From the NCBI GenBank assembly GCA_049325315.1, contig JBMONB010000081.1:1-64000 (forward strand): DNA of 64,000 bases. The letters run 5' to 3'. Both the position numbers and the translations under genes were made by a program. Source of the stretch: JAWLHU01 sp049325315. GTDB lineage: Bacteria > Bacillota > Sulfobacillia > Symbiobacteriales > Symbiobacteriaceae. The notes below the pieces were generated by a model. It worked only from the letters and a program-made list of their open reading frames with translations, ran no database searches and was not told where the DNA came from. The first letter of the stretch is position 1, and each line of letters opens with the position of its first letter. Below are positions 8,643-17,318 of the stretch, one piece after another.

Positions 8643-10565
8643 ATGGCCGTGATCCGTGTGCTTGACGAGCGCACGGCGAACCAGATCGCCGCCGGCGAGG
8701 TGGTGGAGCGCCCCGCGAGCGTGGTCAAGGAGCTGGTGGAGAACTCGCTGGATGCCGGCGCCCGCCGGATCATCGTCGAGGTGGATGGCGGGGGCCGGGA
8801 TCTGATTCGGGTCACCGACGACGGCTGCGGCATGGTGCCGGAAGACGCCCGCCTCTCGCTCCAGCGGCATGCCACCTCAAAGATCCGTTCCGCCGACGAC
8901 CTGACCGCTATCGCCACGATGGGCTTTCGGGGCGAGGCGATCCCCTCGATCGCCTCGGTCTCCACGTTTGAGCTGATCACCCGCCCCGCCGACCAGTTGG
9001 CGGGCTACCGGCTGTTCGTCGAGGGTGGCGCCATTACCGAGGAGGGGGAGCACGGCTGCCCACCGGGCACCCGGATCACCGTGCGCAACCTCTTTTATAA
9101 TGTGCCCGCCCGCCTCAAGTACCTGAAGACCAACGCCACCGAGATGGGGCAGATTTCCGATATGCTGACCCGCCTCGCCCTGGCCAATCCCGATGTCGCC
9201 TTCCGCTTCCACAGCGGACAGGCCCAGGTCTTCGCCACCCCCGGCACCGGCGGGGTGCTCGATGCGGCCATCGGGCTCCTGGGGCGCGAGGTGGTCAAGG
9301 AGCTGATCCCGGTGGAGTACCAGGACGGCTCAGCCCGGGTCTGGGGCTATGTGGGCCGGCCCGCCGTCGCCCGGGCCGGGCGGAACCACCAGTACTTCTT
9401 CGTCAACCGGCGGGCGATCCGGACGATCAACGTCCGCTACGCCCTGGAGGAGGCCTACGCCCACCTGCTGCCCAACGGGCGCTACCCGGTCTGCATCCTC
9501 TTCATCGAGGTGGAGCCGCGCGCGGTCGACGTGAACGTTCATCCGGCCAAGGCCGAGGTCCGCTTCGAGCGGGAGCGGGAGGTGCGGGGGGCCGTCTACA
9601 AGGCGACCCGCCAGGCGCTGGGCGCCGCCCTGCTGATTCCCGGCACCACCGTCTCCGCCGACGGCGAGGTGGCGGTGCCCGACCGGCCCGGTGAGAAGGC
9701 GGCGGTGCAGCAGGGGATATCCGGCCCGACCGGCCCCGGCTGGATTCCGCCCGGCGCCTCCCGGCCCGGTCACGGCGGTGGGGGTAGCCCCCGGCAGGTA
9801 TCGTTCCGGCTGGATCCGGTACAGACTAGCAGGGAGGAGCCGGCGGGCTACACCCTGCCGGCGGGTGGCCTTCAGGCGATTCTGGATGACCGTGTAGGCG
9901 GCGCAGGCCTCCAGGGCGGCACGGCAGCCCCGGTAGAGGCCTGGACCGACAGCGCCGCCCCCACAGCCGGTCACGGGCTGATCCGGCTCCTGCGGCCGCT
10001 GGGCCAGGTCCATCGCTCCTACATCGTCTGCGACGGCCCCGAGGGGCTCTATGTGGTCGACCAGCACGCCGCCCACGAGCGAATCTTCTTCGAGCGGCTC
10101 TACCGCTACAGTCAGGAGCAGGCCGGGCCGGTCCAGCCGCTGCTCTTCCCGATCACCCTCGACCTGACGCCGGCCCAGATGGCGCTCTGGCAGGAGCACG
10201 CCGCGATCTTCCGGGAGAGCGGCTTCGAGGCGGAGCCCTTCGGCGGGACCACGCTTCTGATCCAGGGCGTGCCGTCGGGGTTGGGGCAGGATCATGTGGC
10301 CCGGCTGGTCAGCGACTTCCTCGACCGGCTCCAGGAGAGCCGGGTGGCGCCCGGAAGCGGCGTAACCGAGCGCAGGCGCAGGGTGGTAGCCGCCATGGCC
10401 GCCTGCAAGGCAGCGATCAAGGCGCGCGATGCGCTCCAGCCCGAGGATATAACAGCGCTCCTGCACGACCTGGCCGCCTGCGAGTCGCCGACCACCTGCC
10501 CGCACGGGCGGCCGACGGTGATCTGCGTGGCCATTCCTGAACTGGAGAAGAGGTTCAAGCGGTGA
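8643..10565 (+). CDS. mutL: DNA mismatch repair protein MutL
   Basis: Couples MutS mismatch recognition to strand removal. The N-terminal GHKL ATPase is clear: QIAAGEVVERPASVVKELVE, the NSLDAGA motif, DDGCGM and GFRGEA. The linker (about 345-460) is rich in Pro and Gly. The C-terminal dimerisation domain contains DQHAAHERIFFERL, which matches the DQHA(x)2E(x)4E endonuclease metal motif, and ACKAAIKA further on, so this MutL is predicted to be a nicking endonuclease as in other bacteria without MutH. ATG 8643 with GGGGGTGA upstream is the start; the frame back to 8556 is spurious. It overlaps miaA by four bases. Confidence 0.97.
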   Translation: MAVIRVLDERTANQIAAGEVVERPASVVKELVENSLDAGARRIIVEVDGGGRDLIRVTDDGCGMVPEDARLSLQRHATSKIRSADDLTAIATMGFRGEAIPSIASVSTFELITRPADQLAGYRLFVEGGAITEEGEHGCPPGTRITVRNLFYNVPARLKYLKTNATEMGQISDMLTRLALANPDVAFRFHSGQAQVFATPGTGGVLDAAIGLLGREVVKELIPVEYQDGSARVWGYVGRPAVARAGRNHQYFFVNRRAIRTINVRYALEEAYAHLLPNGRYPVCILFIEVEPRAVDVNVHPAKAEVRFEREREVRGAVYKATRQALGAALLIPGTTVSADGEVAVPDRPGEKAAVQQGISGPTGPGWIPPGASRPGHGGGGSPRQVSFRLDPVQTSREEPAGYTLPAGGLQAILDDRVGGAGLQGGTAAPVEAWTDSAAPTAGHGLIRLLRPLGQVHRSYIVCDGPEGLYVVDQHAAHERIFFERLYRYSQEQAGPVQPLLFPITLDLTPAQMALWQEHAAIFRESGFEAEPFGGTTLLIQGVPSGLGQDHVARLVSDFLDRLQESRVAPGSGVTERRRRVVAAMAACKAAIKARDALQPEDITALLHDLAACESPTTCPHGRPTVICVAIPELEKRFKR

Positions 10566-11518
10566 AACTCCCTTTGCTGGTGCTGGTGGGTCCCACAGCG
10601 GTGGGGAAGACCGCCCTCTCGGTGGCGGTGGCGAAGCGAATCGGGGCGGAGATCATCTCGGGCGACTCCATGCAGGTCTACCGGGGAATGGATATCGGCA
10701 CCGCCAAGATCACCCCGGGGGAGATGGAGGGGGTCCCCCATCATCTGATCGATGTGAAGGAGCCCGACGAGGAGTTCTCCGTCGCCGAGTTCCAGCAGCG
10801 GGTCGACGGGCTGGTCCGCCAGATCGTGGGCCGGGGCCGCCTGCCCATGCTGGTGGGGGGTACCGGGCTCTATGTCCGGGCGGTGGTGCAGGCCTACACC
10901 TTCACCGAGATGGAGCCCGACCCCGACCTGCGGGAGCGGCTGCGCCGGGAGGAGGCGCTGCACGGCCCGGGCTACCTGCACCAACGGCTGGCGGCGGTGG
11001 ACCCGGTTGCGGCGGCCCGGCTGCACCCCAACGACACCCTGCGGCTGGTGCGGGCGCTGGAGGTCTTTGCGCTGACCGGCACACCCATCTCCCAGACGCA
11101 GACGGCGGCGGAGGCGGAGCCCCGCTACGATGACCTGATGATCGGGCTGACCATGGACCGGGAGCGGCTATACCACCGCATCGACCAGCGGGTCGATGCG
11201 ATGCTTGAGGCCGGCTGGCTAACCGAAACCCAAGCCCTGCTGGAGCGCTACGGCCCCCACCCCAAGGCAATGGAGGGGCTCGGCTACCGGGAGCTGGTGC
11301 TCTATCTGCGTGGGCTTCTGACCTGGCCCGAGACGGTGGCGCTGATCAAGCGCAATACCCGGCGCTTCGCCAAGCGACAGTTCACCTGGTTCCGGCGCGA
11401 TCGCCGGATCCACTGGTTCGACATGACGGGCGAGACCGGGAACCAGGCGGCTGACGCGATCGTCAGACTAGTGGAAGGAAAGTGGCAGCGCGGCGTGGAA
11501 GCGTTCGCAGAGCCCTAG
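10562..11518 (+). CDS. miaA: tRNA dimethylallyltransferase MiaA
   Basis: Adds the isopentenyl group to A37 of tRNAs that read UNN codons. The P-loop GPTAVGKTALSVAVAKR is at the N-terminus, followed by SGDSMQVYRGMDIGTAK and VPHHLIDVKEPDEEFSVAEF. The tRNA-binding part has LVGGTGLYV and, near the C-terminus, RNTRRFAKRQFTWFRRD. The length of 318 residues is normal. Its GTG start overlaps the mutL stop (GTGA), so the two are translationally coupled. hfq follows 22 bases later, giving the common mutL-miaA-hfq arrangement. Confidence 0.97.
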   Translation: MKLPLLVLVGPTAVGKTALSVAVAKRIGAEIISGDSMQVYRGMDIGTAKITPGEMEGVPHHLIDVKEPDEEFSVAEFQQRVDGLVRQIVGRGRLPMLVGGTGLYVRAVVQAYTFTEMEPDPDLRERLRREEALHGPGYLHQRLAAVDPVAAARLHPNDTLRLVRALEVFALTGTPISQTQTAAEAEPRYDDLMIGLTMDRERLYHRIDQRVDAMLEAGWLTETQALLERYGPHPKAMEGLGYRELVLYLRGLLTWPETVALIKRNTRRFAKRQFTWFRRDRRIHWFDMTGETGNQAADAIVRLVEGKWQRGVEAFAEP

Positions 11519-11540
11519 AGAGAGAAAACAAGGGGGCGGT

Positions 11541-11810
11541 TTGGTGACGAAGACGCAGGTGAATCTCCAGGACACCTTCCTCAACGTGGTCCGCAAGGAG
11601 AACATTCCGGTGACCATCTACCTGGTCAACGGGTATCAGCTGAAAGGACATATTCGCGGTTTCGACAACTTCACGGTGGTTCTGGAGTTCGAGGGCAAGC
11701 AGCAGCTCGTCTATAAGCACGCCCTGTCCACCATCACGCCGATGCGCAACGTGCCCATCAACCTGGCGCAACTGATGCGCACCGACGAGGCCGAGCCGAC
11801 CCAGGCATAG
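11541..11810 (+). CDS. hfq: RNA-binding protein Hfq
   Basis: Hexameric Sm-like RNA chaperone. The 89-residue sequence carries the Sm1 region (LQDTFLNVVRKENIPVTIYL) and the Sm2 signature YKHALSTITP; NGYQLKGHIRGFDNFTVVL matches the family core. It starts at TTG 11541 or GTG 11544 behind AGGGGGCGG. It ends the mutL-miaA-hfq unit and is followed by a strong terminator. Confidence 0.96.
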   Translation: MVTKTQVNLQDTFLNVVRKENIPVTIYLVNGYQLKGHIRGFDNFTVVLEFEGKQQLVYKHALSTITPMRNVPINLAQLMRTDEAEPTQA

Positions 11811-11833
11811 ACCGTCCCAGAACAATGCTAGTG

Positions 11834-11868
11834 GGCCGGGGGAGCAATCCCCCGGCCTTTCTCCTTTT
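11834..11868 (+). terminator. Rho-independent terminator after hfq
   Basis: GGCCGGGGGA, loop GCAA, TCCCCCGGCC, then TTTCTCCTTTT. A perfect 10-bp GC-rich stem with a tetraloop and T-rich tail, 24 bases after the hfq stop. Confidence 0.9.
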
Positions 11869-11895
11869 CGGCTGCCGTGAGCGCCTCTTTTGTGC

Positions 11896-11915
11896 CATCA
11901 CCCGCGCGGGTGATG
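11896..11915. promoter_or_regulatory. Perfect 20-bp palindrome upstream of the pilus operon
   Basis: CATCACCCGC followed directly by GCGGGTGATG, with GTG/CAC continuing the symmetry around a bulged C. It has no loop and no T tract, so it looks more like a dimer-binding DNA site than a terminator. It lies 76 bases upstream of the proposed pilus promoter. The binding protein is unknown. Confidence 0.5.
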
Positions 11916-11990
11916 CACTGTCCAACTCCTTATTATCCCTGACTTATGGGGTGTTGAAAAAGTGTTGACGTTTAAATTTGCTGATAGTAA

Positions 11991-12021
11991 TTGACATACT
12001 TCGTTTGTCGTCTGTTATGAT
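11991..12021 (+). promoter_or_regulatory. Candidate SigA-type promoter of the Tad pilus operon
   Basis: TTGACA at 11991-11996 and TATGAT at 12016-12021, spacing 19. Both boxes are near consensus though the spacing is long. The local sequence is AT-rich compared with its surroundings, and the first pilus gene starts about 100 bases downstream. Confidence 0.6.
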
Positions 12022-12120
12022 GATCTAGATCACCAGAGCTAGTACAAAAGGACCATTGGGTTAGCACTAGTGGTCGCTGGAAGTCGCACTCATATTCGTC
12101 TTTTTGGGGAGGATTCCAGT

Positions 12121-12750
12121 TTGTCCAGGCGTGTACGAGGCATAGCTGCACTTGGGTTGGCCGTGGTCACGGCGCTTGCCACATGGCTCTTTCTTCGCTC
12201 CCTGACCCCGACTGCACCGGTGGTGGTGGTGGCCAAGGATCTCGATGCCCACACACCCATTTCGGCGGATGCGCTGAAGGTTGCCTATGTGCACCCGACC
12301 TCCGTTGGGGTCTTGGCTCCCAAGGCCTTCACATCGGTGGATGAGGTCAAGTCGCTGGTGACGACCCGGGCGCTCAAGGCCGGCGAGGTGCTGCGCAACG
12401 TGCCGGAGATGGTGGCCGAACCGGGGAACCTGTCAAGCCTGGCCAGCAGCGAGACGCTGCCGTTCTCGGCGTTGGTCCCGCCGGGGAGCCGGGCTGTCAC
12501 CATCGCCCTGAAGCACCAGGCCAACGTTCGGGCTGGAGACCGGGTAGACATCTACTCGGTGGCGCCCGACGCCGCCGGACAGCCCCGGGCCCGGCTCCTG
12601 CTGGCGGGCGTTCCGGTCCTGCTGGCGGGCGAAGCCAGCCGGGGAAACACCATCACCGTGCTGGTGAAGCAAGGGCAAGATGCCAGTCTGGTTGAGTCCC
12701 GCCCGAATCTGGACGTAGTCTTGGCGCCGCTGGGAGGCGGTGGGAATTGA
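12121..12750 (+). CDS. cpaB: Flp pilus assembly protein CpaB/RcpC
   Basis: First gene of the pilus operon. 209 residues with one N-terminal membrane helix (about 9-28) and an SAF domain (about 35-95: VVVVAKDLDAHTPISADALK, then TTRALKAGEVL). A C-terminal RcpC-like part (about 120-205) has VPPGSRAVTIALKHQANVRA and GDRVDI. In didermal bacteria CpaB modifies or links the secretin; in a Gram-positive there is no secretin, so its role is probably at the cell wall. TTG 12121 is chosen because GGGGAGGA lies seven bases upstream; GTG 12070 has none. It overlaps tadB by four bases. Confidence 0.88.
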   Translation: MSRRVRGIAALGLAVVTALATWLFLRSLTPTAPVVVVAKDLDAHTPISADALKVAYVHPTSVGVLAPKAFTSVDEVKSLVTTRALKAGEVLRNVPEMVAEPGNLSSLASSETLPFSALVPPGSRAVTIALKHQANVRAGDRVDIYSVAPDAAGQPRARLLLAGVPVLLAGEASRGNTITVLVKQGQDASLVESRPNLDVVLAPLGGGGN

Positions 12751-13655
12751 GCGCACTGCCACTGATCATCGGCATGCTCCTGGGCTCCCTCGTCTTCCTG
12801 CTGGTCTTCCCCCACCGGGGCTTCGGCCCCTCTGCCGGGGCCTCGTACCTGGCCCAGGAGGCCGGAATTCCGCAGCGCTCCTGGCTGGAGCGGTGGGAGG
12901 AGCGGCAGCGCACGCTGCTCTCCTCGTCGGGGGTCGATATCTCCTTCCGGGCCTACCTGATCGGCCAGTTCGCAGGGGCCGGTTTGATGCTGGTACTGGT
13001 CACGCCGCTCTTCGGCATCTATGCCGGCATCGCGGTGGGCGTGGCCGTCTTCCTGATCGTCCGCGAGGTGCTGGTCTCCTTCCGACAGGCCCGGCTGCAC
13101 CGGTTCAACACCCACTTCCGCGAGGCGCTGGTCTCCATGACCAACTCGCTGCGGGCGGGGCAGAGCCTCTCTTCCGCCCTGGAGAACTGCGTCACCGACC
13201 TGCGCCGGCTCCTGGGCCGGGACGATGAGCTGATCATCGTCGAGCTGAAGCAGGTGGTGGAGGAGATCCGCCTGGGCCTCGCCGTGGAGGACGCCCTGCA
13301 GAACCTGAAGCTGCGGGTCCCCTTCGAGGAGGTCGCTCAGTTCGTGGACGCCGCCTCAATCACCCGGAACAAGGGCGGCAACCTGACCGAGGTCATGACC
13401 AACGTCTCCAAGCTGATCAGCGACCGGCTGGCGGTGCTCCAGGAGATTCAGGTACTGACCGCGGAGAAGCGGTTCGAAGGGGCGCTGATCGCCAGCCTGC
13501 CGGTGGCGATGCTCCTCTTTCTCACCCTCTTCTCGCCCGACTACATGGAGCCGCTCACAGGCACCTGGTACGGGCAGATCATCGTCGGCATCGGGCTCTT
13601 CATGGTCCTGGGAGCCTATCTTTGGTCCCGCTCGCTGACCCGCATTGACGTCTAG
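12747..13655 (+). CDS. tadB: Tad pilus inner-membrane platform protein TadB
   Basis: GspF-type platform protein that couples the TadA motor to pilin extrusion. 302 residues: N-terminal membrane helix, a second hydrophobic pair at about 72-105, the T2SF domain at about 120-260 (FREALVSMTNSLRAGQSLSS, then FVDAASITRNKGGNLTEVM), and two C-terminal helices. The TTG start overlaps the cpaB stop. The family name rests on the domain plus its position before a second T2SF gene. Confidence 0.9.
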   Translation: MSALPLIIGMLLGSLVFLLVFPHRGFGPSAGASYLAQEAGIPQRSWLERWEERQRTLLSSSGVDISFRAYLIGQFAGAGLMLVLVTPLFGIYAGIAVGVAVFLIVREVLVSFRQARLHRFNTHFREALVSMTNSLRAGQSLSSALENCVTDLRRLLGRDDELIIVELKQVVEEIRLGLAVEDALQNLKLRVPFEEVAQFVDAASITRNKGGNLTEVMTNVSKLISDRLAVLQEIQVLTAEKRFEGALIASLPVAMLLFLTLFSPDYMEPLTGTWYGQIIVGIGLFMVLGAYLWSRSLTRIDV

Positions 13656-13669
13656 GGAGGGGGAAGCGG

Positions 13670-14518
13670 ATGGCCCTGTTACTTGCGCTGTCGCTGGGCG
13701 GCCTCGTCTTCCTCTTGCTCTATCCCTGGCCGGCCCCTGGCTCTCACGGGTCTGCCCGCGGGGTCTTCGCCGTCTTAGAGGGCAGCCAGCCGGTTCAAGA
13801 TGACGACTCCTGGTCGGTCCCCCTGCTGCGGTTCCTGCGCATCCGGGTAGACCGGAACAGCCGGCTGGCCAAGGAGCTGGCGATGTCCGGGCTGCCGATC
13901 GCCCTGGAAGATGCGTATGCCTACCGGCTGCTTATGCCCGTCATCATGGGCTTGATGTTCATTCCAGGGGCGCTGCAGGGAAGCAAGGTTGCCTATCTCT
14001 TCCTGGCGGTCTGCCCCATCTGGTACCGGATTCCCGAAGCGCTGATCTCCATTCAGGCGGATGCGGTCCGGGAGCGGATTCGCCGCTCGATTCCGCCCTT
14101 TCTTCAGGCGCTGGCCGTCATGATCGAGGCAGGCCTGAACCTGGTGCCGGCGATTCACGAGTACTCCCGCCGGGTCCAGGGACCCCTCTCCGACCAGCTG
14201 CAGCGCACCGTTCAGGAGATGAACCTGGGCGTTCCCCAGGGAGAGGCGCTGCGAAACTGTGCGGAGCGGTGTGAGATTCCCGAACTGCACCTTGCGCTCT
14301 CTGCGCTGGCCCAGGGGCTTCAGCGGGGGGCGGGGGGGCTGGCGCAGGTGGTGCGGGAGCAGGCGAAGGAGGCTTGGGAGAAGCGGCGCGATTCGGCCCG
14401 CGAGATGGGGCAGAAGGCCTCGATCAAGCTCTTCTTTCCCCTGTTGGTCCTGGTGATGCCCGTGTTTCTGATCTTCCTCATGGGCCCCGCGATTCTCAGC
14501 TTCATGCGTAACTTTTAA
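13670..14518 (+). CDS. tadC: Tad pilus inner-membrane platform protein TadC
   Basis: Second T2SF-domain protein, 282 residues, with membrane helices at about 2-18, 82-120 and 255-278. The T2SF core contains FLQALAVMIEAGLNLVPAIH and ALSALAQGLQRGAGGLAQVV. TadB and TadC usually act as a heterodimer beneath the pilus. Start ATG 13670 follows GGGAGGGGGAAGCGG. The pilin gene comes next, 21 bases later. Confidence 0.9.
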   Translation: MALLLALSLGGLVFLLLYPWPAPGSHGSARGVFAVLEGSQPVQDDDSWSVPLLRFLRIRVDRNSRLAKELAMSGLPIALEDAYAYRLLMPVIMGLMFIPGALQGSKVAYLFLAVCPIWYRIPEALISIQADAVRERIRRSIPPFLQALAVMIEAGLNLVPAIHEYSRRVQGPLSDQLQRTVQEMNLGVPQGEALRNCAERCEIPELHLALSALAQGLQRGAGGLAQVVREQAKEAWEKRRDSAREMGQKASIKLFFPLLVLVMPVFLIFLMGPAILSFMRNF

Positions 14519-14539
14519 AGGGGAAAGGGGACCTGTATC

Positions 14540-14734
14540 ATGATGAGCTTCGTTCGTTCCTTCACTCAGGTTCAGATCCGGCGGCTGGTTAAGGAGCAGA
14601 CCGGTGCGACCATGATCGAGTACGGCCTGATCGCCGCCCTGATTGCCGTGGCGCTCATCGCCGTGCTGACCTCGCTGGGCGGCGCCATCGGCGAGCGCTT
14701 CCAGGACCTGATCAACGCCATCACCGGCAAGTAG
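14540..14734 (+). CDS. flp: Flp-type pilin precursor
   Basis: 64-residue prepilin, the structural subunit of the Tad pilus. After a basic leader comes the prepilin peptidase site EQTG/ATMIEYGL: cleavage after Gly would leave the conserved Glu at +5 next to Tyr, the Flp hallmark. The hydrophobic helix GLIAALIAVALIAVLTSL follows and a short soluble tail ends in AITGK. It is the only Flp-type pilin gene seen in the window. No prepilin peptidase (TadV/CpaA) gene lies here, so that enzyme must be encoded elsewhere. Confidence 0.93.
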   Translation: MMSFVRSFTQVQIRRLVKEQTGATMIEYGLIAALIAVALIAVLTSLGGAIGERFQDLINAITGK

Positions 14735-14809
14735 CCTCCTCTCGCATACCCATCTTGCAGGGCTGCGGTCCCACGGCCGCAGTCCTGCACGTAGTTAGGA
14801 GTGATGACC

Positions 14810-15622
14810 GTGTCCACCTCCTCTCGGGAGCGAGGTGCCGTGGCGGTCGAACTGGCCCTGGCTCTGCCCGTCCTGATGCTGGTCACCCTGGGTGGTCTGG
14901 TGCTCGGTTTTATGGCCTACGGCCGCATGGCGCTGGTCCAGACCGCAGACGTGGCGGCCCGGGAGCTGGCCGGGAACCCGGACTCAACCAAGCTCTTGGT
15001 CCCCGGCCAGGCCTATCAGTATGAGGGCTTCCTGGACTCCTTCGGCCTGCCAAGGGGCAGGGTCCGGGCGGTTGCGCTCCGGATGAATGCCGGTCAGGGC
15101 GGCTGGTGGACCGGCGATACCACCGAGTCGATGGTGGTGGTGGCCACCTGCTACCGGCTCCCCTTCTCGATTCCCGACTTCACCCCCAGGGAGAAGCCCA
15201 AGGTGGAGCCGCTGCCCAGCCTGCCGCCCCTTCAGGATCAGTACGGGTTCCTCCAGACGCCGCAGGAGCTGCTGGAGGCGGAGCGGCGCTACCGGGAGAT
15301 CGAGCAGCAGGTCCATGAGATGCGGGTCCGGTTTGCGCTCCTGGAGCAGGAGATGAAAGATATGGCCGCCAACGCCGAGGCGGTGAAGGCGGAGATGGAG
15401 CACCTGGCCGGGAAGGCGTCCTCCATGAACGCAGAGGTGGCGCTGCTTCGTGCGCTGGGCCCCTCGAGTCCACAGGGTCTCGAGGCGCTGCTGACCGATC
15501 AGCTCTGCGCCGGGGCCCGACCGGGCCGGACCATTTTGACCGCACGGGCCGCCTATCTGGCGGAGACCTCGCCCGTGGCCACCATTACACAGTCCGGCGC
15601 AAAGGGGGCGGGCAGCCAGTGA
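14810..15622 (+). CDS. TadE-like pseudopilin with coiled-coil insert
   Basis: 270 residues. The N-terminal motif ERGAVAVELALALPVLMLVT with a following transmembrane helix is TadE-type: a pseudopilin processed like Flp. The remainder is extracellular. Unusually, about residues 145-225 form a long heptad-rich helix (LLEAERRYREIEQQVHEMR and on), which ordinary TadE proteins of about 150-200 residues lack. GTG 14810 has AGGAG eight bases upstream; ATG 14804 and GTG 14801 are alternatives. It overlaps the next gene by four bases. Confidence 0.8.
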   Translation: MSTSSRERGAVAVELALALPVLMLVTLGGLVLGFMAYGRMALVQTADVAARELAGNPDSTKLLVPGQAYQYEGFLDSFGLPRGRVRAVALRMNAGQGGWWTGDTTESMVVVATCYRLPFSIPDFTPREKPKVEPLPSLPPLQDQYGFLQTPQELLEAERRYREIEQQVHEMRVRFALLEQEMKDMAANAEAVKAEMEHLAGKASSMNAEVALLRALGPSSPQGLEALLTDQLCAGARPGRTILTARAAYLAETSPVATITQSGAKGAGSQ

Positions 15623-16314
15623 GCCACCGATTGAGGCGCATCTTAAGGCCCTGGTTGCGGCCTCTGGCAGGCCGGCGTGAGGGCGCCGCCATGGTGGAGA
15701 CGCTGCTTACGATTCCCATTGTCCTCTTTGCCATCATGAGCCTGTTTGTTTTGGGCTATTTACTTTACGTGCGGATCGCTCTGCAGGTTGCGGTGCACAC
15801 CGCCGCCCGCGAGCTGGCGAGCCATGGGCTGGCCAGCCAGGTCTTCGAGTCCGGCAAGAGCCTGATTGCCGGTCCGGGGCAGACCTTCGGCCTCGACCCC
15901 AACCGGATGCGCCTGGTCCCGCTTCCCGTTCCCTACCCCGAGGAGCGGCCCCGCATCATCGTGGCGGCCTGCTACAGCACCGGGATGCCCATCCCCAAGT
16001 TTGTTTACGGCGCCAAGGCGCCACGCCCGCCGGCGAAGGATCTGGTGGAGGAGCTGGAGCGGATCAACTACGATCTGGTCAAGACCCGGCAGCGGCTGGA
16101 GCAGTACGGCGGTCTCATGGACGACCTGGCCTTTAACGCCTCCATCGCCCGTGGCCTCGCCTCCAGCGACCCGCTGGTCAAGGAGCGCTCGGCCAGCTAC
16201 ATGGCCGGCGTCGCCTGGGAGCAGACGGTGGCCCTTGGTTGCGATTCGAACAGCGGCCCCGTACTGACGGCCAAGGTGGTGATGCGGACTGAACCGATCC
16301 GGCACGCCCCTTAA
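15619..16314 (+). CDS. Second TadE/TadF-like pseudopilin
   Basis: 231 residues. GAAMVETLLTIPIVLFAIMS is the TadE-type processing region with the conserved Glu, followed by one membrane helix. The outer part has a helical segment at about 140-170 (DLVEELERINYDLVKTRQRL), a shorter form of the coiled coil in the preceding gene. The two genes look like ancient paralogues. GTG 15619 overlaps the previous stop (GTGA). A minor pseudopilin role in Flp pilus assembly is inferred. Confidence 0.8.
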   Translation: MSHRLRRILRPWLRPLAGRREGAAMVETLLTIPIVLFAIMSLFVLGYLLYVRIALQVAVHTAARELASHGLASQVFESGKSLIAGPGQTFGLDPNRMRLVPLPVPYPEERPRIIVAACYSTGMPIPKFVYGAKAPRPPAKDLVEELERINYDLVKTRQRLEQYGGLMDDLAFNASIARGLASSDPLVKERSASYMAGVAWEQTVALGCDSNSGPVLTAKVVMRTEPIRHAP

Positions 16315-16315
16315 G

Positions 16316-17305
16316 GTGGCGCCGCTCTGGCGGCGTCTTGCGCCCACAGGCGGCAACGTGATGATCATGATGGCCATCGCGCTGCCGGTGATGTTCCTCC
16401 TCATCGGCTTTCTGGTCGATCTGGGCGGCGTCCTGTACCAGAAGAGCCGCATCCAGTCCGCGGCCGATGCGGCCGCCATCGGGGCGGTCAAGAAGCAGAC
16501 CCACATTCATGTGCCGATTCCCGACCCGAAGCGGACCATCTGGATCGGGCCGCTCCCGATTCCGCTGGGCGGCTGGTTCACGCACGGATTCTACCTGAAC
16601 CACCTCCAGGGCGGCAGCGAGCCCTCGCCGGTCCTCAAGGAGCTGGCGTCGCTGAACGCCGATAAGGTCACCCTCTCGGCGGAGAAGTTCCCGCCATCGG
16701 GCATCAATGGCGTCGACATTGTGCCCTGGCCCGTGGCCTATGTGGAGATCACCGCCCGGGGCAGCGCCCCCCTGCACTTCTCCAAGATTTTGCCCGGGGT
16801 GGGCAAGACGGTCAACCTGGAGGCGAAGGGCTGCGCCCTGGCCTGGGTGCGACCGGACTACTGGTGGCACGACTGGTACTCCTCCGAGACCGGCAAGTGG
16901 ATGACCGGTCAGGAAAACCTCTACTACTACCGGAAGGTGGCCTGTACCGAGGGCGGCAAGGACTTTGGCGCCCTGGCCACCACCTTTGAATCGCTCTTCC
17001 GCTCCACCATGGACAGGAGCGCCGCAGGGCTGCCCGATGTGCAGGGCGGCTTCGGTAACGCTCAGCAGTGGGGGGACAAGCAGCCTCCGAAGATTGAGCC
17101 GTGGGAGGGGGGCGCTCCCTCCCAGAGTGACTGGAATCAGGCGCTCTCCGACCAGTCCAAGCGCTGCGAGGAGCAGCGAGAGCGGTTTATCGCCGCCGAG
17201 AAGGCGCGGTACGAAGCGGAGTTGGCGGCCTACGAGGCGGAGGAGCGGAAGACGCCGCCCGATCCGCCGAAGGAGCCTGAGCGCTGCGACAGTGTGCGAC
17301 GATAA
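16316..17305 (+). CDS. TadG-like pilus assembly protein
   Basis: 329 residues with the N-terminal Tad domain (putative Flp pilus-assembly TadE/G-like): GGNVMIMMAIALPVMFLLIG, then DLGGVLYQKSRIQSAADAAA. The middle (about 60-190) is a predicted extracellular beta-rich domain. The C-terminus (about 270-325) is a charged helix rich in Glu and Ala ending with prolines. There is no von Willebrand A domain, which large TadG proteins have. It starts one base after the previous stop at GTG 16316. Confidence 0.8.
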   Translation: MAPLWRRLAPTGGNVMIMMAIALPVMFLLIGFLVDLGGVLYQKSRIQSAADAAAIGAVKKQTHIHVPIPDPKRTIWIGPLPIPLGGWFTHGFYLNHLQGGSEPSPVLKELASLNADKVTLSAEKFPPSGINGVDIVPWPVAYVEITARGSAPLHFSKILPGVGKTVNLEAKGCALAWVRPDYWWHDWYSSETGKWMTGQENLYYYRKVACTEGGKDFGALATTFESLFRSTMDRSAAGLPDVQGGFGNAQQWGDKQPPKIEPWEGGAPSQSDWNQALSDQSKRCEEQRERFIAAEKARYEAELAAYEAEERKTPPDPPKEPERCDSVRR

Positions 17306-17318
17306 GGAGGCGACGTCC

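Noticed and set aside
16965..17318. N-terminal extension of TadZ
   Set aside because: The frame overlaps the TadG-like gene and is arginine/serine-rich nonsense; the GTG at 17319 has an ideal ribosome binding site.
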